From Sclerurus mexicanus (taxonomy: Eukaryota; Chordata; Aves; Passeriformes; Furnariidae): a stretch of 64,000 nucleotides of DNA. The stretch spans positions 90,542-154,541 of the forward strand of contig VWZF01006744.1 in assembly GCA_013396755.1 (NCBI GenBank). The letters are read 5' to 3'. The notes beneath the pieces are model-generated. The model had not been told where the DNA came from. It saw only the letters and a program-made list of their open reading frames with translations, and made no database searches. A program made the position numbers and the translations under genes. Below, one piece after another: positions 53,642 to 64,000 of this stretch (positions within the stretch are counted from its first letter, which is position 1; every line of letters starts with the position of its first letter).

Positions 53642-56598
53642 TTATGAAACTTCATCATGGGATTTCAGGTATATTGGCTTAGAAATCTTCCTTAACTTTT
53701 CCTGCTGTCGCAACGTACGACCTTGTTTATGGGCAAGACCCATAGGAGGCAGATGGATCTGGAAAAGAAAATCCCACCAGTTAGGTGCAAATCAGGAAGA
53801 AAAAGGCAGAATATATACAGACTAGGTTTCTCTGGGTTTCAAATAATTTCTTCACACTTTGGAGAAGGCAAGTGCATTGTCTCAAGCCAGGTTATTAGAC
53901 TTTTAGGAGGAGCACCCTCTGAGGACTGATTAGTGGTGTAACTTTCAGGCCATAAATGTTGTGTTTATTAAAATCTTATGTTTTATGCCTTAGTAACCTT
54001 GGTTTGCAGTTTGATATCAGCCTGTAATGATAAAATACTTGTTGAAATAGAATTGCTGACAATGTTCCAGAACAGTAAGACCTAGAAAACCCTAAAAATT
54101 CCTGAGCAGATGTCTTGAAGCACTGTGTGATTTATTCATACCTACTTAAGAAGTCACAAAATAACCCCAAACTGTATGTATTGAAAGCCTGCCTTCTTTT
54201 TGTCATGATTACACATGCCACATTAAAATGCACAATCAATGTCATTGACTCCACAAGCAGAAGGAGCAATAGGTGACAGGCTCTTCCTTTGATTGACAAA
54301 GTCTTTATATTTCATAAGACTCTCAGTGGGAGTCATGCAGCTGTAACCCCCCTAAGTGACTGAAAAATGTAGGTGGTAGCAGTCAGATGTTATTGTTGCC
54401 GAGGCTGTCATGCTCTAAGATGGGTGTTTAAGTGCAAATAGTAGTAAAAGCACTGACTAAAGCAGCAGTAGAGATTTCTAGAATCTGAAAAACAGTAATC
54501 ATCCAGTTTGTCTGAGAGAGCTGATCCTTTGGGGTTTTCAAACCACTGTAGAGAACACATTTTAGGCCCATTTCTAGGAACACTGTTTACCAGATGTGTG
54601 CACTGTAATTCTGTACACTGAGGCAGATGCTAACAGTGACCATATTCTAGGCATGCATCTCATGAAGATATAATTTACTTTCGACCATGACTGCCTTCAA
54701 AAAGGAACTACAGATGTGAAAATATAATCAACAGGAGTGGAGAGGAAGTCTCTGTGGAAGGCAGCATAAAGTACTACAGACAGAAGTGGCTGGGCAGTGA
54801 GGAAACTATTGAGTGGTGCAGTGGAAGACACTGCTGCAACTTCCAGCATTTCAGTAATCTTTGGTATGTTTTTTCTCTAGGAAGAAGGGAAAAGAAGCAT
54901 CAGGTGTTTCACAGGACTTGATTTATGACCAGGGGTACAGTTACCAGTAATGTAGGCTGTGAAAATTATTGTATCTATGACAGGTGTAATTAAGTATTTT
55001 TATTCTCTCATTCTCTTTTATGATTTGATTCCATTACCGTCTTTTTCTACATTCATTGGTCAGACAAGACTGGTTAAATATTCACAGTCCTCAGGAGTTT
55101 AGCTCATGCAACTCCATTTAGGCTTTGACTCCTTATTTTGAGAAGAAACTCATCAATTTACAGTGAAAGAAGATAGATGGAGAATGTTTCAACATACACT
55201 TGGCTCTGATTTAGCACATGTTTAAATGCCAGCTCATCTAAAAATGCAGTGCAGTGACAGGGATGTAAACTCATGGTGCAGGGAGAGCTAAGTGGGTAAT
55301 GTTGAAGACTTAGTGACTGGCTTTATACTCACGGGTCTTGGGTAGGGGATGTTATAGTGCAGTCCAATTTCTATTCTTGCCTCACATTCTTCTATGCACT
55401 GCTTAATCAGCTTGGGGTCTGTTACCTAAGATCATACAAACAAATGTTTTGTACAAGTACAGCAATTAGCAGTTGGAAGCTCAAGTGTAAATGATGCACA
55501 GCCACGTGACTTTCTTTAGCTTGTTTTGGCAATCCCAAGGCTACAAGGACTGTATTTTTCACATCCATAAAAGGTAACATCAGTATTTTCCTTGACTCAA
55601 CAGTTCTGGGCTTGATGGCCCTGGATGTTAAGGCCCAGAGGCTGTCAGGACTGAGGCTAAAGAAGGAGTTTCTTACCCAAACATGGTATTTTCTTTGTAA
55701 AAAGACAATACACATGTAAACTACTAATACATCCATGAAAAAACCACACTCACCTGTTCATCACTCTGTGAGGTAGCTAGAGGAGAAAGGAAAGACACTC
55801 CTTGGTGTACGTTCTGTTATCATACTATCCAGAAACTCCCTTTGAAGTCAGAAATGTGGTGTAAATTATGACTTAAATTAATTTTTTGATTTTGCATTAC
55901 TTCAATTTAATCCCAGACCAATATGGGCTATAAATAAGTATTGTGATCTTGAATTACAAGAAGGACCTTTGATTACCGTGGAGTCTATATCGCCTCTTTC
56001 AGAAGGGGGTTTGAAATTTCTTCCTTAAGAGAAAAAATTAAAGTGCTTCTTTTAAAAAAGTGCCAATAATTGCTGCTTTGAACAGGAAAAAAGAAGCTGC
56101 TGAGCTCTGTTTGCCATTGCATGGGTAATGATACACTTAGCTAACTTTGTAAAGATCAAAAGCTGTTTCAATTACACAGCCAGTATCTTTGGAATTTAAT
56201 TTTTCTTGGCACTTTTTTAGTGTAAAAAGACTTTTTAGACTTCTGCAGCAGTTAATGAAGAGCTGAAAGGGTTTGAGTTTTCTCAAGGATGAAATTTAAC
56301 CTATAACCCAAATACACAAGCATTTAAGGTGAATGAAATTTTGGGAACTCAACTCTTATATTCATATCTTAGCATCCAATCACTGAGACAGTGCAAAGAG
56401 CAAGAGGAGAATCATTCAGAATTTAATAAGGACACTCACATTTTTGTTTTTTCGGAATAATGCTCTGGCTTCATTTATAATGTATTCTTTCTCTTTAGTA
56501 GTTTCTTCTATGTGTCCTGATGCCGATTGCCATTTTTTGGCTATTTGGAATATCTTGCGGTAAAGGCCAAGAACTTTTTGTCGAGTGGCTGGTGGCAT
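53642..56598 (-). CDS. LYRM1: LYR motif-containing protein 1 (three coding exons, complete coding sequence)
   Basis: The minus strand encodes a 122-residue protein in exons 56440-56598 (53 codons from ATG), 55333-55425 (31 codons) and 53642-53758 (38 codons plus TAA). Splice sites are canonical: donor GTGAGT after AAAAAT, acceptor CTTAG before GTAACAG, donor GTGAGT after AGACCC, acceptor TTTCCAG before ATCCATC. The start ATG directly follows an acceptor (TTTTTTAG), so the 5' UTR is in an upstream exon. The LYR tripeptide is at residues 12-14 (VLGLYRKIF), with the downstream Phe of the fold in ARALFRKNKN; the C-terminus ends SHDEVS. Length and sequence match human LYRM1 (122 aa). LYR proteins typically bind mitochondrial acyl carrier protein and help assemble respiratory complexes; the specific role of LYRM1 is poorly defined, though it has been linked to adipocyte function. 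It lies tail-to-tail with DNAH3. Confidence 0.96.
53759..55332 (-). other. LYRM1: LYRM1 intron between coding exons 2 and 3
   Basis: A 1.6-kb phase-0 intron with canonical ends and no recognised repeat or exon. Confidence 0.7.
55426..56439 (-). other. LYRM1: LYRM1 intron between coding exons 1 and 2
   Basis: A 1.0-kb phase-0 intron with canonical ends and no recognised repeat or exon. Confidence 0.7.
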
Positions 56599-56889
56599 CT
56601 AAAAAAGACAACACAAGCCCCCAAACATATGCATGAACATTTGAGTTGCTAAAAGGCCAGCAAGCAGTACATGTTTTCACACCACTGAATTAGTTTAAAA
56701 ATATTTCCATCATCTAAAAATATGCTGAGCTGTATGAAAAAAACTGAAATAGCTGTAAACAATAATTAGCTGTTGAAAGCTGAAGACCCAGTCCAGCAGA
56801 TTTAAACTGATACTTAAATCTGTCTCCATTCAAACAGCTTGAGCTCATGCTCTAAAGTTAAGCACTTGGTGTAGTGCTTTGCTGAATCA

Positions 56890-57045
56890 CAAGCCTGGTA
56901 CAAGAATGCCTGTGTTCTGGTTCACTGCTGTTTTGCAACAGACATTGGGCAAGTCACCGAAACTAAGCGTCCCCCTTCCTGAGACACTGTTGTACCAATG
57001 CTGACCCTATCTTTGCAGAGCATCTTGAAATCTGAATGAAACACA
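56890..57045 (+). repeat. Old MIR-like SINE remnant
   Basis: CATTGGGCAAGTCACCGAAA and, downstream, AATGCTGACCCTATCTTTGC followed by AGAGCATCTTGAAATCTGA parallel the 'ttgggcaagtcactt' core and the 'tgacctacctttgtaaagtgctttgagatct' tail of amniote MIR-like SINEs. Old and diverged; assigned from memory of the family. Confidence 0.6.
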
Positions 57046-57677
57046 TGATAAAACCACCACAATATTGCTAAAAACCTGTACAGACTTCTGGGGCTGAGAA
57101 GCTTATTTGTGGTACCATGACAGTAGGCAGTAATGATTCAGCTGGAGTTTGATGTGATGAAAAGGTGATGAAAGCTATTTTATCTAAGCACTGCAGGAGA
57201 GGCAGACTAACTGTGGATTTAGGAAAGTCCTGAATGTCTTGATTTTCAGAGCTGTGTACCTGCTGAGCCCACTGAATCAGCCTCCAGGTGTGATAAGAAT
57301 ATTTGTCAAAAGAAAGAATGAAATCCTGTTCTTATTTTATGTAATTGAATATTTTATCATAGAAGTGGTTACACTATTTCATGCTGGACCACAAATATCC
57401 CCGAGACAAATCTGCTTTGGAATAGCAATGCTTCTGACACGGATTAAGTTAATGGAAACAGTGATTTCTGTTTGGGGCTGCCACAACTGTCGAAGGTACC
57501 TCACTGTCCCAAAGGAAGATGCAGCAGCACTGCCAAGTAAGAGGAACAAGTGTCAGGGACAGCACGTTATCTGTCTGTCTCAGGATCCATTTGCCAACCT
57601 GGAGCTCTAATTGCTGTGGCTGAATCTACCCTGAAACGAGACCCGTGCTGGGAAGGGCTCATCCAGAGGATGGTTTG

Positions 57678-57709
57678 GCGCAGGCCAGTTGGGACAGCCT
57701 GGCCTGCGC
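57678..57709. other. Perfect 10-bp inverted repeat (hairpin), 12-base loop
   Basis: GCGCAGGCCA at 57678-57687 and TGGCCTGCGC at 57700-57709 are exact reverse complements around a 12-base loop. The stem has eight G-C pairs out of ten. It lies about 1.1 kb upstream of the LYRM1 start in a GC-richer stretch. Function unknown. Confidence 0.8.
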
Positions 57710-60700
57710 TCTGGAGGGAGCGCCCTTTCCCTGGGTCAGGAGGAGAAGGTGCTTCCTGATGCACACACCCAGACTCCGGGGGGAAGGGGGCACTGTGCTC
57801 TCGCTCACCTCCTTGCCGTCAGTGGCCATTCCTCCTGCTCTAGGCTGCAGAAGAGGGGCTTGAGCCAAAGTCTTCTCAAGCCATTCCGTTCTCAAGTGGC
57901 TGCCTCGGCCACGGTGGCACAGAACGGGCCTCTTGTGGCTCCAGACACTCACACAGTCCCTCACCAAAGCTGGAATTACAGATACTAACCTGAAGACAGG
58001 ACTGGGCCCTAGTTCTTTTTTGTAAGAAATCCCAAACTGTTAAATCCTAGCCTTTTTTGTCTTAACTGTTGCTATGATCTGAAGACCTTTCATGGTTTCA
58101 TGAACTCTGTTTCTCTCTGGTTCGTAAGAGAGAACAATTTTATTTTGCTATTTGTGTTTTAACATGTTTAACCAATCATATATTTTTCCCCCTGCTAGAA
58201 AATTATATTTCCTACCCAGCAGAAAGTATTTCTAGTAAATGTTTATGGTATTTCTAGGAAACAAATTTCCACAATAATATAACTAGATAGTCCCAACTCA
58301 TCAAACGTTTTGGAGTAAGTACTTCAATTTATCCACTCTGCAGCTTCATTTCAGGCAATGAAATTAGTCAGACACGAAGCCACGGGTGTACATGTACTTG
58401 AAAAATCACTGCTTCCCCTGCCATTTGTGTCTCTTGGACAGAAAAGAAACAGTTCAGGCATAAGGGCTGACCAAGCACAGGCTGAGTCCCAAATCCAGGC
58501 CTCACCCCTCTGCTTTTATTTGAAGGTGTCACCGTTGTGGAGCTGATAATTCTCTTTGTGCCCTGCTGACAGCTAATAAAAGGCAGTACTGTGCTAGAAA
58601 CTTTCCCCTTAGGTTCTCATGTAATCCATAAAGAAAATAAGAGGAACAGTGTTAGGAGGGAAAAAAAAAAATGTTTTAAATCAGGTTTCAATTCTGATCG
58701 ACACAGTTTCCAAGGCCACAACTTGGGACAGCACATGCTCTTTGTTCAGAGCTGATCACACCTTTTGCTCATGGATTTTAAACATACCAAGACTCTTTTT
58801 CTAAAGATGTTACTGAAAAGTTCAGAACCAACAATTTTTTCCCCTGCTAGTTGTTCCACTCCCCCACCTAGAAGTTACTTTTTCGTTCTTTAACTTCTCA
58901 TGTTGGATTTGCTACAGAGCTGTGTAGCCCCTCGTCTAGGCATGGGCTGCACTTTTGCATTCTTGCTCTCCTTCCCACATATGCTGGATGATGTAAAAGA
59001 CATTAAGCAGCTATTCATGTACACTCAGCAACCAACTGCTCCCAGGGCTCATTTAGTCAACAATTTCTACCAATACAGACCTGCTCATATGCCATTTCTG
59101 CAAAGATAAATAATTGAAGGCATGAGGAGCCCTTTACAGATCGAGGACCCCTGTCTGTCACAGGAAAGGATGAGAGCAAATAAGACAAAATTCAAAGCCT
59201 GGGCCAGATTCTGATCTGAGTGGGAGTATAAATAGGGAATAATTCCGCTGAGAGCAAAGTTATTTCCAACTTAAAATGTTGTAAATGAGATTGGAATTTT
59301 TTCTTTGGTATAAACAGAGCCCACACTGACAGAAATGTAAGTGACGAGTCATGTATCAGGTGTAATTTCATCAAGTGACACTACTTTTATTAGTTTTGTG
59401 GGTGTGCAAAGTGATTCTGAGTGGGATAGAAAGGAAGATAAGGAAGGCTTTCATGTCCTTGTAGTTACTCATCTTGCAACTTACATCTCTGGCATTTAAA
59501 TCATATTTCACATCTCTGGAATGTTAAATGGATGTTACACCACTTTCCCACTAACACCCATCTTGTGGTAGTCACACCCATTGTTTAACTTCTACCACCC
59601 TTCATTTTATTGCAGAACGCAGCCCACAGAGGTTAACCACAGGCGTTTCTCTCAAAAAGTACAGGGCTATTGTATTAGCTGAGCAAATTTCAGGTGTTTG
59701 CTGCCACAGAACAAACCAGGAGAGGTCAAAGGTAGGTGTGTACACGCAGACGTGTCAATGGGAAAAGCAGCTGGTTTGGAGCCCCCTGTCACTACTCAGG
59801 CTTTGGAGGGAAGCCAAGCACTGCCTTCCAGACAGGCACTGCTGGGTGCTGGGGCTGTATCACCCTGTGATCCACAGGCAAACTCCTGTTATCAACACAC
59901 ACAGCAAGCACATGAAACATCCCATTGTACCCAAACGGAGATCCGAGCAGTTAATGAGTTACTGGGAGGTGAAGATGCAACCTTTATTCACTGTTAATTA
60001 AAACAAACGATCCCTTGGACTATAAAATGCCATGTAAGTTTTTCTTTCAGGAAACAAATACATGTTCCTTTGGATTTTTAGATGGTTGACCCAAAAGTTC
60101 AATAATCAATAAATCAGTGAAACACCAGTCTTCTTTTGCTATTTGCAGGCTTGTTTAGAATTGAAATGAGGAGTTTATATAAAAATAACAAAAGGAATAT
60201 GTCAACTGCACTGTAAAATGACCCCACTAGTGCAGTGTTAGAGCAAAGCCAGGACTGAAGGGCGGCTACAGATATGCAGGCAGCTCAGTCCTGCCTGCTT
60301 CCCAGCGAGGGATGCCGGGCTGAGAACACCTCTCCAGCACGCTCCTCCTCTCTGCACAGCGCCTTTGCTGAAGTTGTAAGTCCATTTTTTTTCATCCTTT
60401 CTTCTCAAGTCAAGCATTAGCTACTCACTTTAAACAAAATCTGCCAGCAGTGAGTACAGAGAGCATTTTAGAAAACAAAGGGTGAAAGTGATGGCCCATG
60501 GACAAAGAAAGGGATATTTTAAAACAATAGATCTATTCTTTTACATCCCAGCTAACTGGGGCACATGTTAGTAACACACGCTTTGTGCTGGTACTGAAAC
60601 TATTTGCTCAGGGGAGGACATGGTGGGGAAAAGAACTCTTCTTGAAATGATTTGAAGAGGCTGCTTTGAACTTCTCACATGTAAAATGTTTTACTTAGGA

Positions 60701-62863
60701 GCAACACACCTTTTCTTTGACAGCTGGTTTGCTACTGGCAAGGAGCCCGAAAGACACAATGACAAACTGCTGGGTGACTGCCTTCCGAGTCTAGCTGTGA
60801 TCACGACTCTGTGATGGAAATAAATGACATCATTCAACACCGTGGTGTAACAACACTGTAGTACAGCACACCATCAGGTTCCATACTATGTGCCCCTATA
60901 CAGCCTATATGACTGTCTACAGCTCCTCTTCAAATGCACTCTTTGGCTAATGTTTATTTAAAGAGATGCAGAAAAATGCACATATTTGGCTTTTTTTTTA
61001 AGAGCCAAACGATACCACTTAGATAAAGAGTGACCTGCAGTCTCTCTCCTGCTGCTAATGCAGCAGATAATCAATCATTCCTTTCACAGCTCTCCACAGC
61101 AAGGAGAGGTCAGTAATCCATATTCATCTTTCATGCAAGTCTGCCAAAATGACTCTACGGTTCCTAAGGCAGCAATGGATTTGGTCTATTGGTTCCTTGA
61201 GGGACAGCAACCGAGACAATGAGTTCCTGTGGCACAGAGGGAAGAGAAGGGTCACAGATTCCTGTGATAGCTGGACAGGTCACATGCCTTCCAGCAACAC
61301 TAAGTTTCAAAATCCAGTTTCCACAAAAGTAATTTTGTCTTTTTCACTCAAATCAAGGACTCAGTGGCCTGTGACAGCTGGTACTCTGCAAACACAGGTG
61401 GCTGCAGTATGTGCCTGGCAAAGTGAAAACTTCATTTGATTTTCATTCTTGATTGAACATTCATACCTTTTTTTTAAGATTCAGCCAAAACCAAATCACA
61501 GCAAAACTTAATCACAGCTAAAGTATTCCATCTCCACATGGTGAAAAACAGACTAGAGTGAAAGATTGTATTCTTCCATGATGGTGTTACATCCTCATTT
61601 CTACCAGTGACAGAAGCCTGTAAATTTCAAGACGTTCCCATCAAGGATTAATTTGACTCAATTCTCACTGTTTCCATCTACAAGCTGCAATCAGAAATCT
61701 ATGCAGCATTGCTGAAAAAAAATGCAGTTACTGAATCAAGTTATTCAGTAATGGTATGTGAAAGCAAGGTGACTTTCACAAGGTTTAAGATTTTGTAATG
61801 CCAGTGTCTTTCTGCTGGCAAACTGAAGTGATCTGAAACTCTGATCTGAAACCCCAGTCAACACCTCTGAACCAGCCTCTCTAAGTCATTGTACTCACAC
61901 TGTCCATCGGCTGGGATGAGAACTCTGCCATTCTATCTGTGCCTCAGATTTCTGACCGAACTTGGGTCTCTTTTGAGCTTTCTCTTACATATGGAGCAGT
62001 CTTTTGATCAGAAAAAGCAAACTGCATGCAAAGAGAATATAATTGAATAGTAAAAGCAAGGACATGGATTTTTATCACTGGTTTCCTATATCATTTCAAA
62101 TAAGCCCTTTTGCAGAAAATTAGGATTCTACAACATTCTTTTCATTTGAATAAGTGAATGTCTAGTCCCTTTTGATCACAGAGTTTTCATTCTTTAGTCT
62201 GAGGTGGTCAAAGCATTATCTTGTTTTAGTGGGACATACACACTCTTGCGCTGGGAGTGCCTTCCATGCTGTAGGAGCCTCAGGAAGAACAGAAATGCTG
62301 ACTGAGACTGTGGAGAGGGGGAAGGGAAACAAAAAAACATTACTTATTTCATTAGCTTTCTTATGAAAAGCCCACAGTGTCCAGGTAAACTTTAAAGCAG
62401 TATGAACTTTTCTCTTGTCTTGTCCAACTCTGTCACTCATGTTTTCATATAGTTAGAATGATTTTCTCCTCCTTTGTGTTTGGTTCTCTATTACTTACAA
62501 GCAGTGAGAGGTTTTAATGCAGTGCAAGAAATTTAGCAGAGAAAACGAAGTCTCAGCTATCCTTGGATGGCCTTGCTTATATAATATGGAAGCATACAGA
62601 AATATAACAGCATGGACACAAACCCAGTATAGATTTATGCACCTTATTCATACCTTGGCTTCCAGCCAAATGCAACTGACTGCATGAATAGAGATATTTC
62701 CCAGCACTGGAAACGCTCCCAAGCTTGAGAACAGGTATAAATATTAATGCTAGCAGAGACACAATCCTCCCTGCCCCTTCTCAGTAAGAGGGTCACGCAA
62801 TGAAACTCACTGATACTCATCGATGGACATGGTTTTTAGTCACTGTTTGAGAACCGTAGCAGG

Positions 62864-62895
62864 GCTGTGGGCTCGGAGAGCTGTGGGCACAGAAT
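62864..62895 (+). repeat. Two isolated 16-bp minisatellite units left of the CR1 copy
   Basis: GCTGTGGGCTCGGAGA and GCTGTGGGCACAGAAT match the unit of the array that begins at 63111, which suggests the CR1 copy at 62896-63110 separates them from the main array. The last eight bases, CACAGAAT, could equally be the CR1 terminal octamer. Confidence 0.65.
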
Positions 62896-63110
62896 TAATG
62901 AGGTTGGAAAAGACTCTGAGTCCAACCTGTGACCGACCACCACATCCAGTGGTCCAGTCTTTCTCTGGACACCTCCAGGGACGGCGACTCCACCACCTCC
63001 CTGGGCAGCCCCTTCCAATGTCTAATCACTCTTCATGTGCGTAAATTCTTCCTAATGTCCAACCTAAACTTCCCCTGGCGCAGCTTAAGACTATGTGTCC
63101 TTGTCCTGTT
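62896..63110 (-). mobile_element. CR1 LINE 3' end, antisense, 5'-truncated
   Basis: The plus strand reads GAGGTTGGAAAAGACT, GAGTCCAACC, ACCTCCAGGGACGGCGACTC, CACCACCTCCCTGGGCAGCC, AAATTCTTCCTAATGTCCAA and CTTCCCCTGGCGCAGCTTAA, the antisense of the CR1 ORF2 end and 3' UTR. The 3' end of the element is at the left and the 5' truncation at about 63110. Both flanks are minisatellite units. Confidence 0.9.
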
Positions 63111-64000
63111 GGCACAGAGCGCTGAGGGCTCTGATGGCTGAGGGCACTGAGGGCTGTGAGTACAGAACACTGAGGGCACAGAACGCTGAGGGCTGTGAGT
63201 ACTGTGGGCACTGATCGCTGAGGGCTCTGATCGCTGAGGGCTCTGATCGCTGTGGGCACTGATCGCTGAGGGCTCTGATGGCTGAGGGCACTGATGGCTG
63301 AGGGCACAGAACGCTGTGAGTATAGAACGCTGAGGGCTGTGAGTACAGAACACTGAGGGCTGTGAGTACTGTGGGCTCTGATCGCTGAGGGCTCTGATCG
63401 CTGAGGGCGCTGAGGGCGCTGAGGGCTGTGGGCACTGAGGGCTGTGAGTACAGAACGCTGAGGGCTCTGATGGCTGAGGGCACTGATGGCTGAGGGCACA
63501 GAACGCTGTGAGTATAGAACGCTGAGGGCTGTGAGTACTGTGGGCACTGATCGCTGAGGGCTCTGATCGCTGAGGGCACAGAACGCTGAGGGTACAATAT
63601 GCTGAGGGCACAGAGCGCTGAGGGCACTGATCGCTGTGGGAACAGCACTGTGAGTACAGAACCCTGTGGGCACTGATGGCTGAGGGCTCTGATTGCTGAG
63701 GGCACAGAGCACTGTGAGTACAGAACCCTGTGGGCACAGAGCGCTGAGGGCACAGAACGCTGTGGGTACAAAATGCTGAGGGCACAGAGCGCTGAGGGCA
63801 CTGATTGCTGTGGGAACAGCACTGTGAGTTCAGAACCCTGTGGGCAGAGAGCGCTGAGGGCAGAGAGCGCTGAGGGCACAGAGCGCTGTGGGCACTGATG
63901 GCTGAGGGCACTGATGGCTGTGGGCACTGATGGCTGAGGGCACAGAGCGCTGTGGGCACTGATGGCTGAGGGCACTGATGGCTGAGGGCACTGATGGCTG
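63111..64000 (+). repeat. GC-rich minisatellite, 16-bp period, runs off the window
   Basis: About 55 imperfect copies of a unit like GCTGAGGGCACTGATG, GCTGAGGGCACAGAAC, GCTGTGGGCACTGATG or GCTGTGAGTACAGAAC. Some units are shortened to 7-10 bp (for example the GCTGAGGGC runs near 63400). G is strongly concentrated on the plus strand. Because 16 is not a multiple of 3 and the minus strand of the unit lacks stop codons, all three minus frames are open between about 63026 and 63975, each giving the same Ser/Pro/Gln/Ala-rich repeat. These frames are not genes. Confidence 0.95.

Larger units (their letters stand above)
56599..62863 (-). other. LYRM1 5' intron / upstream region, no firm gene
   Basis: The acceptor directly before the LYRM1 ATG shows that an upstream non-coding exon exists, so at least part of this 6.3 kb is probably LYRM1 intron. 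A GC-richer stretch lies at about 57640-57990, with a hairpin and a possible minus-strand donor. A second GC-richer patch lies at about 60240-60380. Neither reaches CpG-island density by eye. No other exon is recognised. Confidence 0.5.

Noticed and set aside
57239..57988. Several overlapping open frames and a possible CpG island
   Set aside because: The region is GC-richer, but CpG counts by eye are well below island density; the frames have no recognised homology. Only the short candidate donor exon is kept, as a low-confidence finding.
63026..63975. Three long overlapping minus-strand open frames (228-308 codons)
   Set aside because: They are produced by the 16-bp tandem repeat, carry the same peptide period in every frame, and run into CR1 sequence at one end.
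63111..64000. Repeat array as a CRISPR array
   Set aside because: Units are contiguous 16-mers with no unique spacers, and the genome is vertebrate.

Overview
The window is vertebrate nuclear DNA, almost certainly from a bird. It has intron-rich genes with GT-AG splice sites, compact introns, 3'-end fragments of CR1 LINEs, an LTR-like interspersed repeat common in bird genomes, and old MIR-like SINE remnants. The species cannot be named from the sequence. There is no operon, ribosome-binding site, CRISPR array or other prokaryotic feature.

Positions 361-47256 (+) carry most of DNAH3, the heavy chain of a single-headed inner-arm axonemal dynein. I could chain 58 coding exons with consistent reading phase at every junction. 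They give about 3,954 residues plus a TGA stop. The mammalian protein is about 4,100 residues, so roughly the first 160 residues lie upstream of the window. The order is tail and linker (361-16408), AAA1 (17406-21588), AAA2 (22800-26909), AAA3 (27579-30860), AAA4 (31402-32347), stalk first helix (32665-35081), one 2,142-bp exon with the microtubule-binding tip, second stalk helix and AAA5 (35990-38131), AAA6 (39102-41339) and the C-terminal domain (42072-47256).

Positions 47257-53440 are intergenic: the DNAH3 3' end, an LTR-like repeat, an old SINE and apparently unique AT-rich sequence. Positions 53642-56598 (-) hold the complete coding part of LYRM1 (three coding exons, 122 codons plus stop), converging tail-to-tail on DNAH3. 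The same DNAH3/LYRM1 arrangement is known in mammals and confirms which dynein paralogue this is. The LYRM1 promoter and 5' untranslated exon are not securely visible and may lie beyond position 64000.

Positions 56599-62860 have no recognised gene. From 62864 to the window end there is a GC-rich minisatellite of about 16 bp period, interrupted near its left edge by a 5'-truncated CR1 LINE. All three minus-strand frames of the array are open for hundreds of codons; this is an effect of the repeat and not a gene.

The two genes are not known to share a pathway. DNAH3 works in motile cilia and sperm flagella; LYRM1 is a small LYR-motif protein of the mitochondrial type. I found no convincing undescribed biological system. 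The best leads are the minisatellite/CR1 junction, the tandem splice sites at DNAH3 exons 9/10, the large exon 49 and a possible upstream LYRM1 exon.
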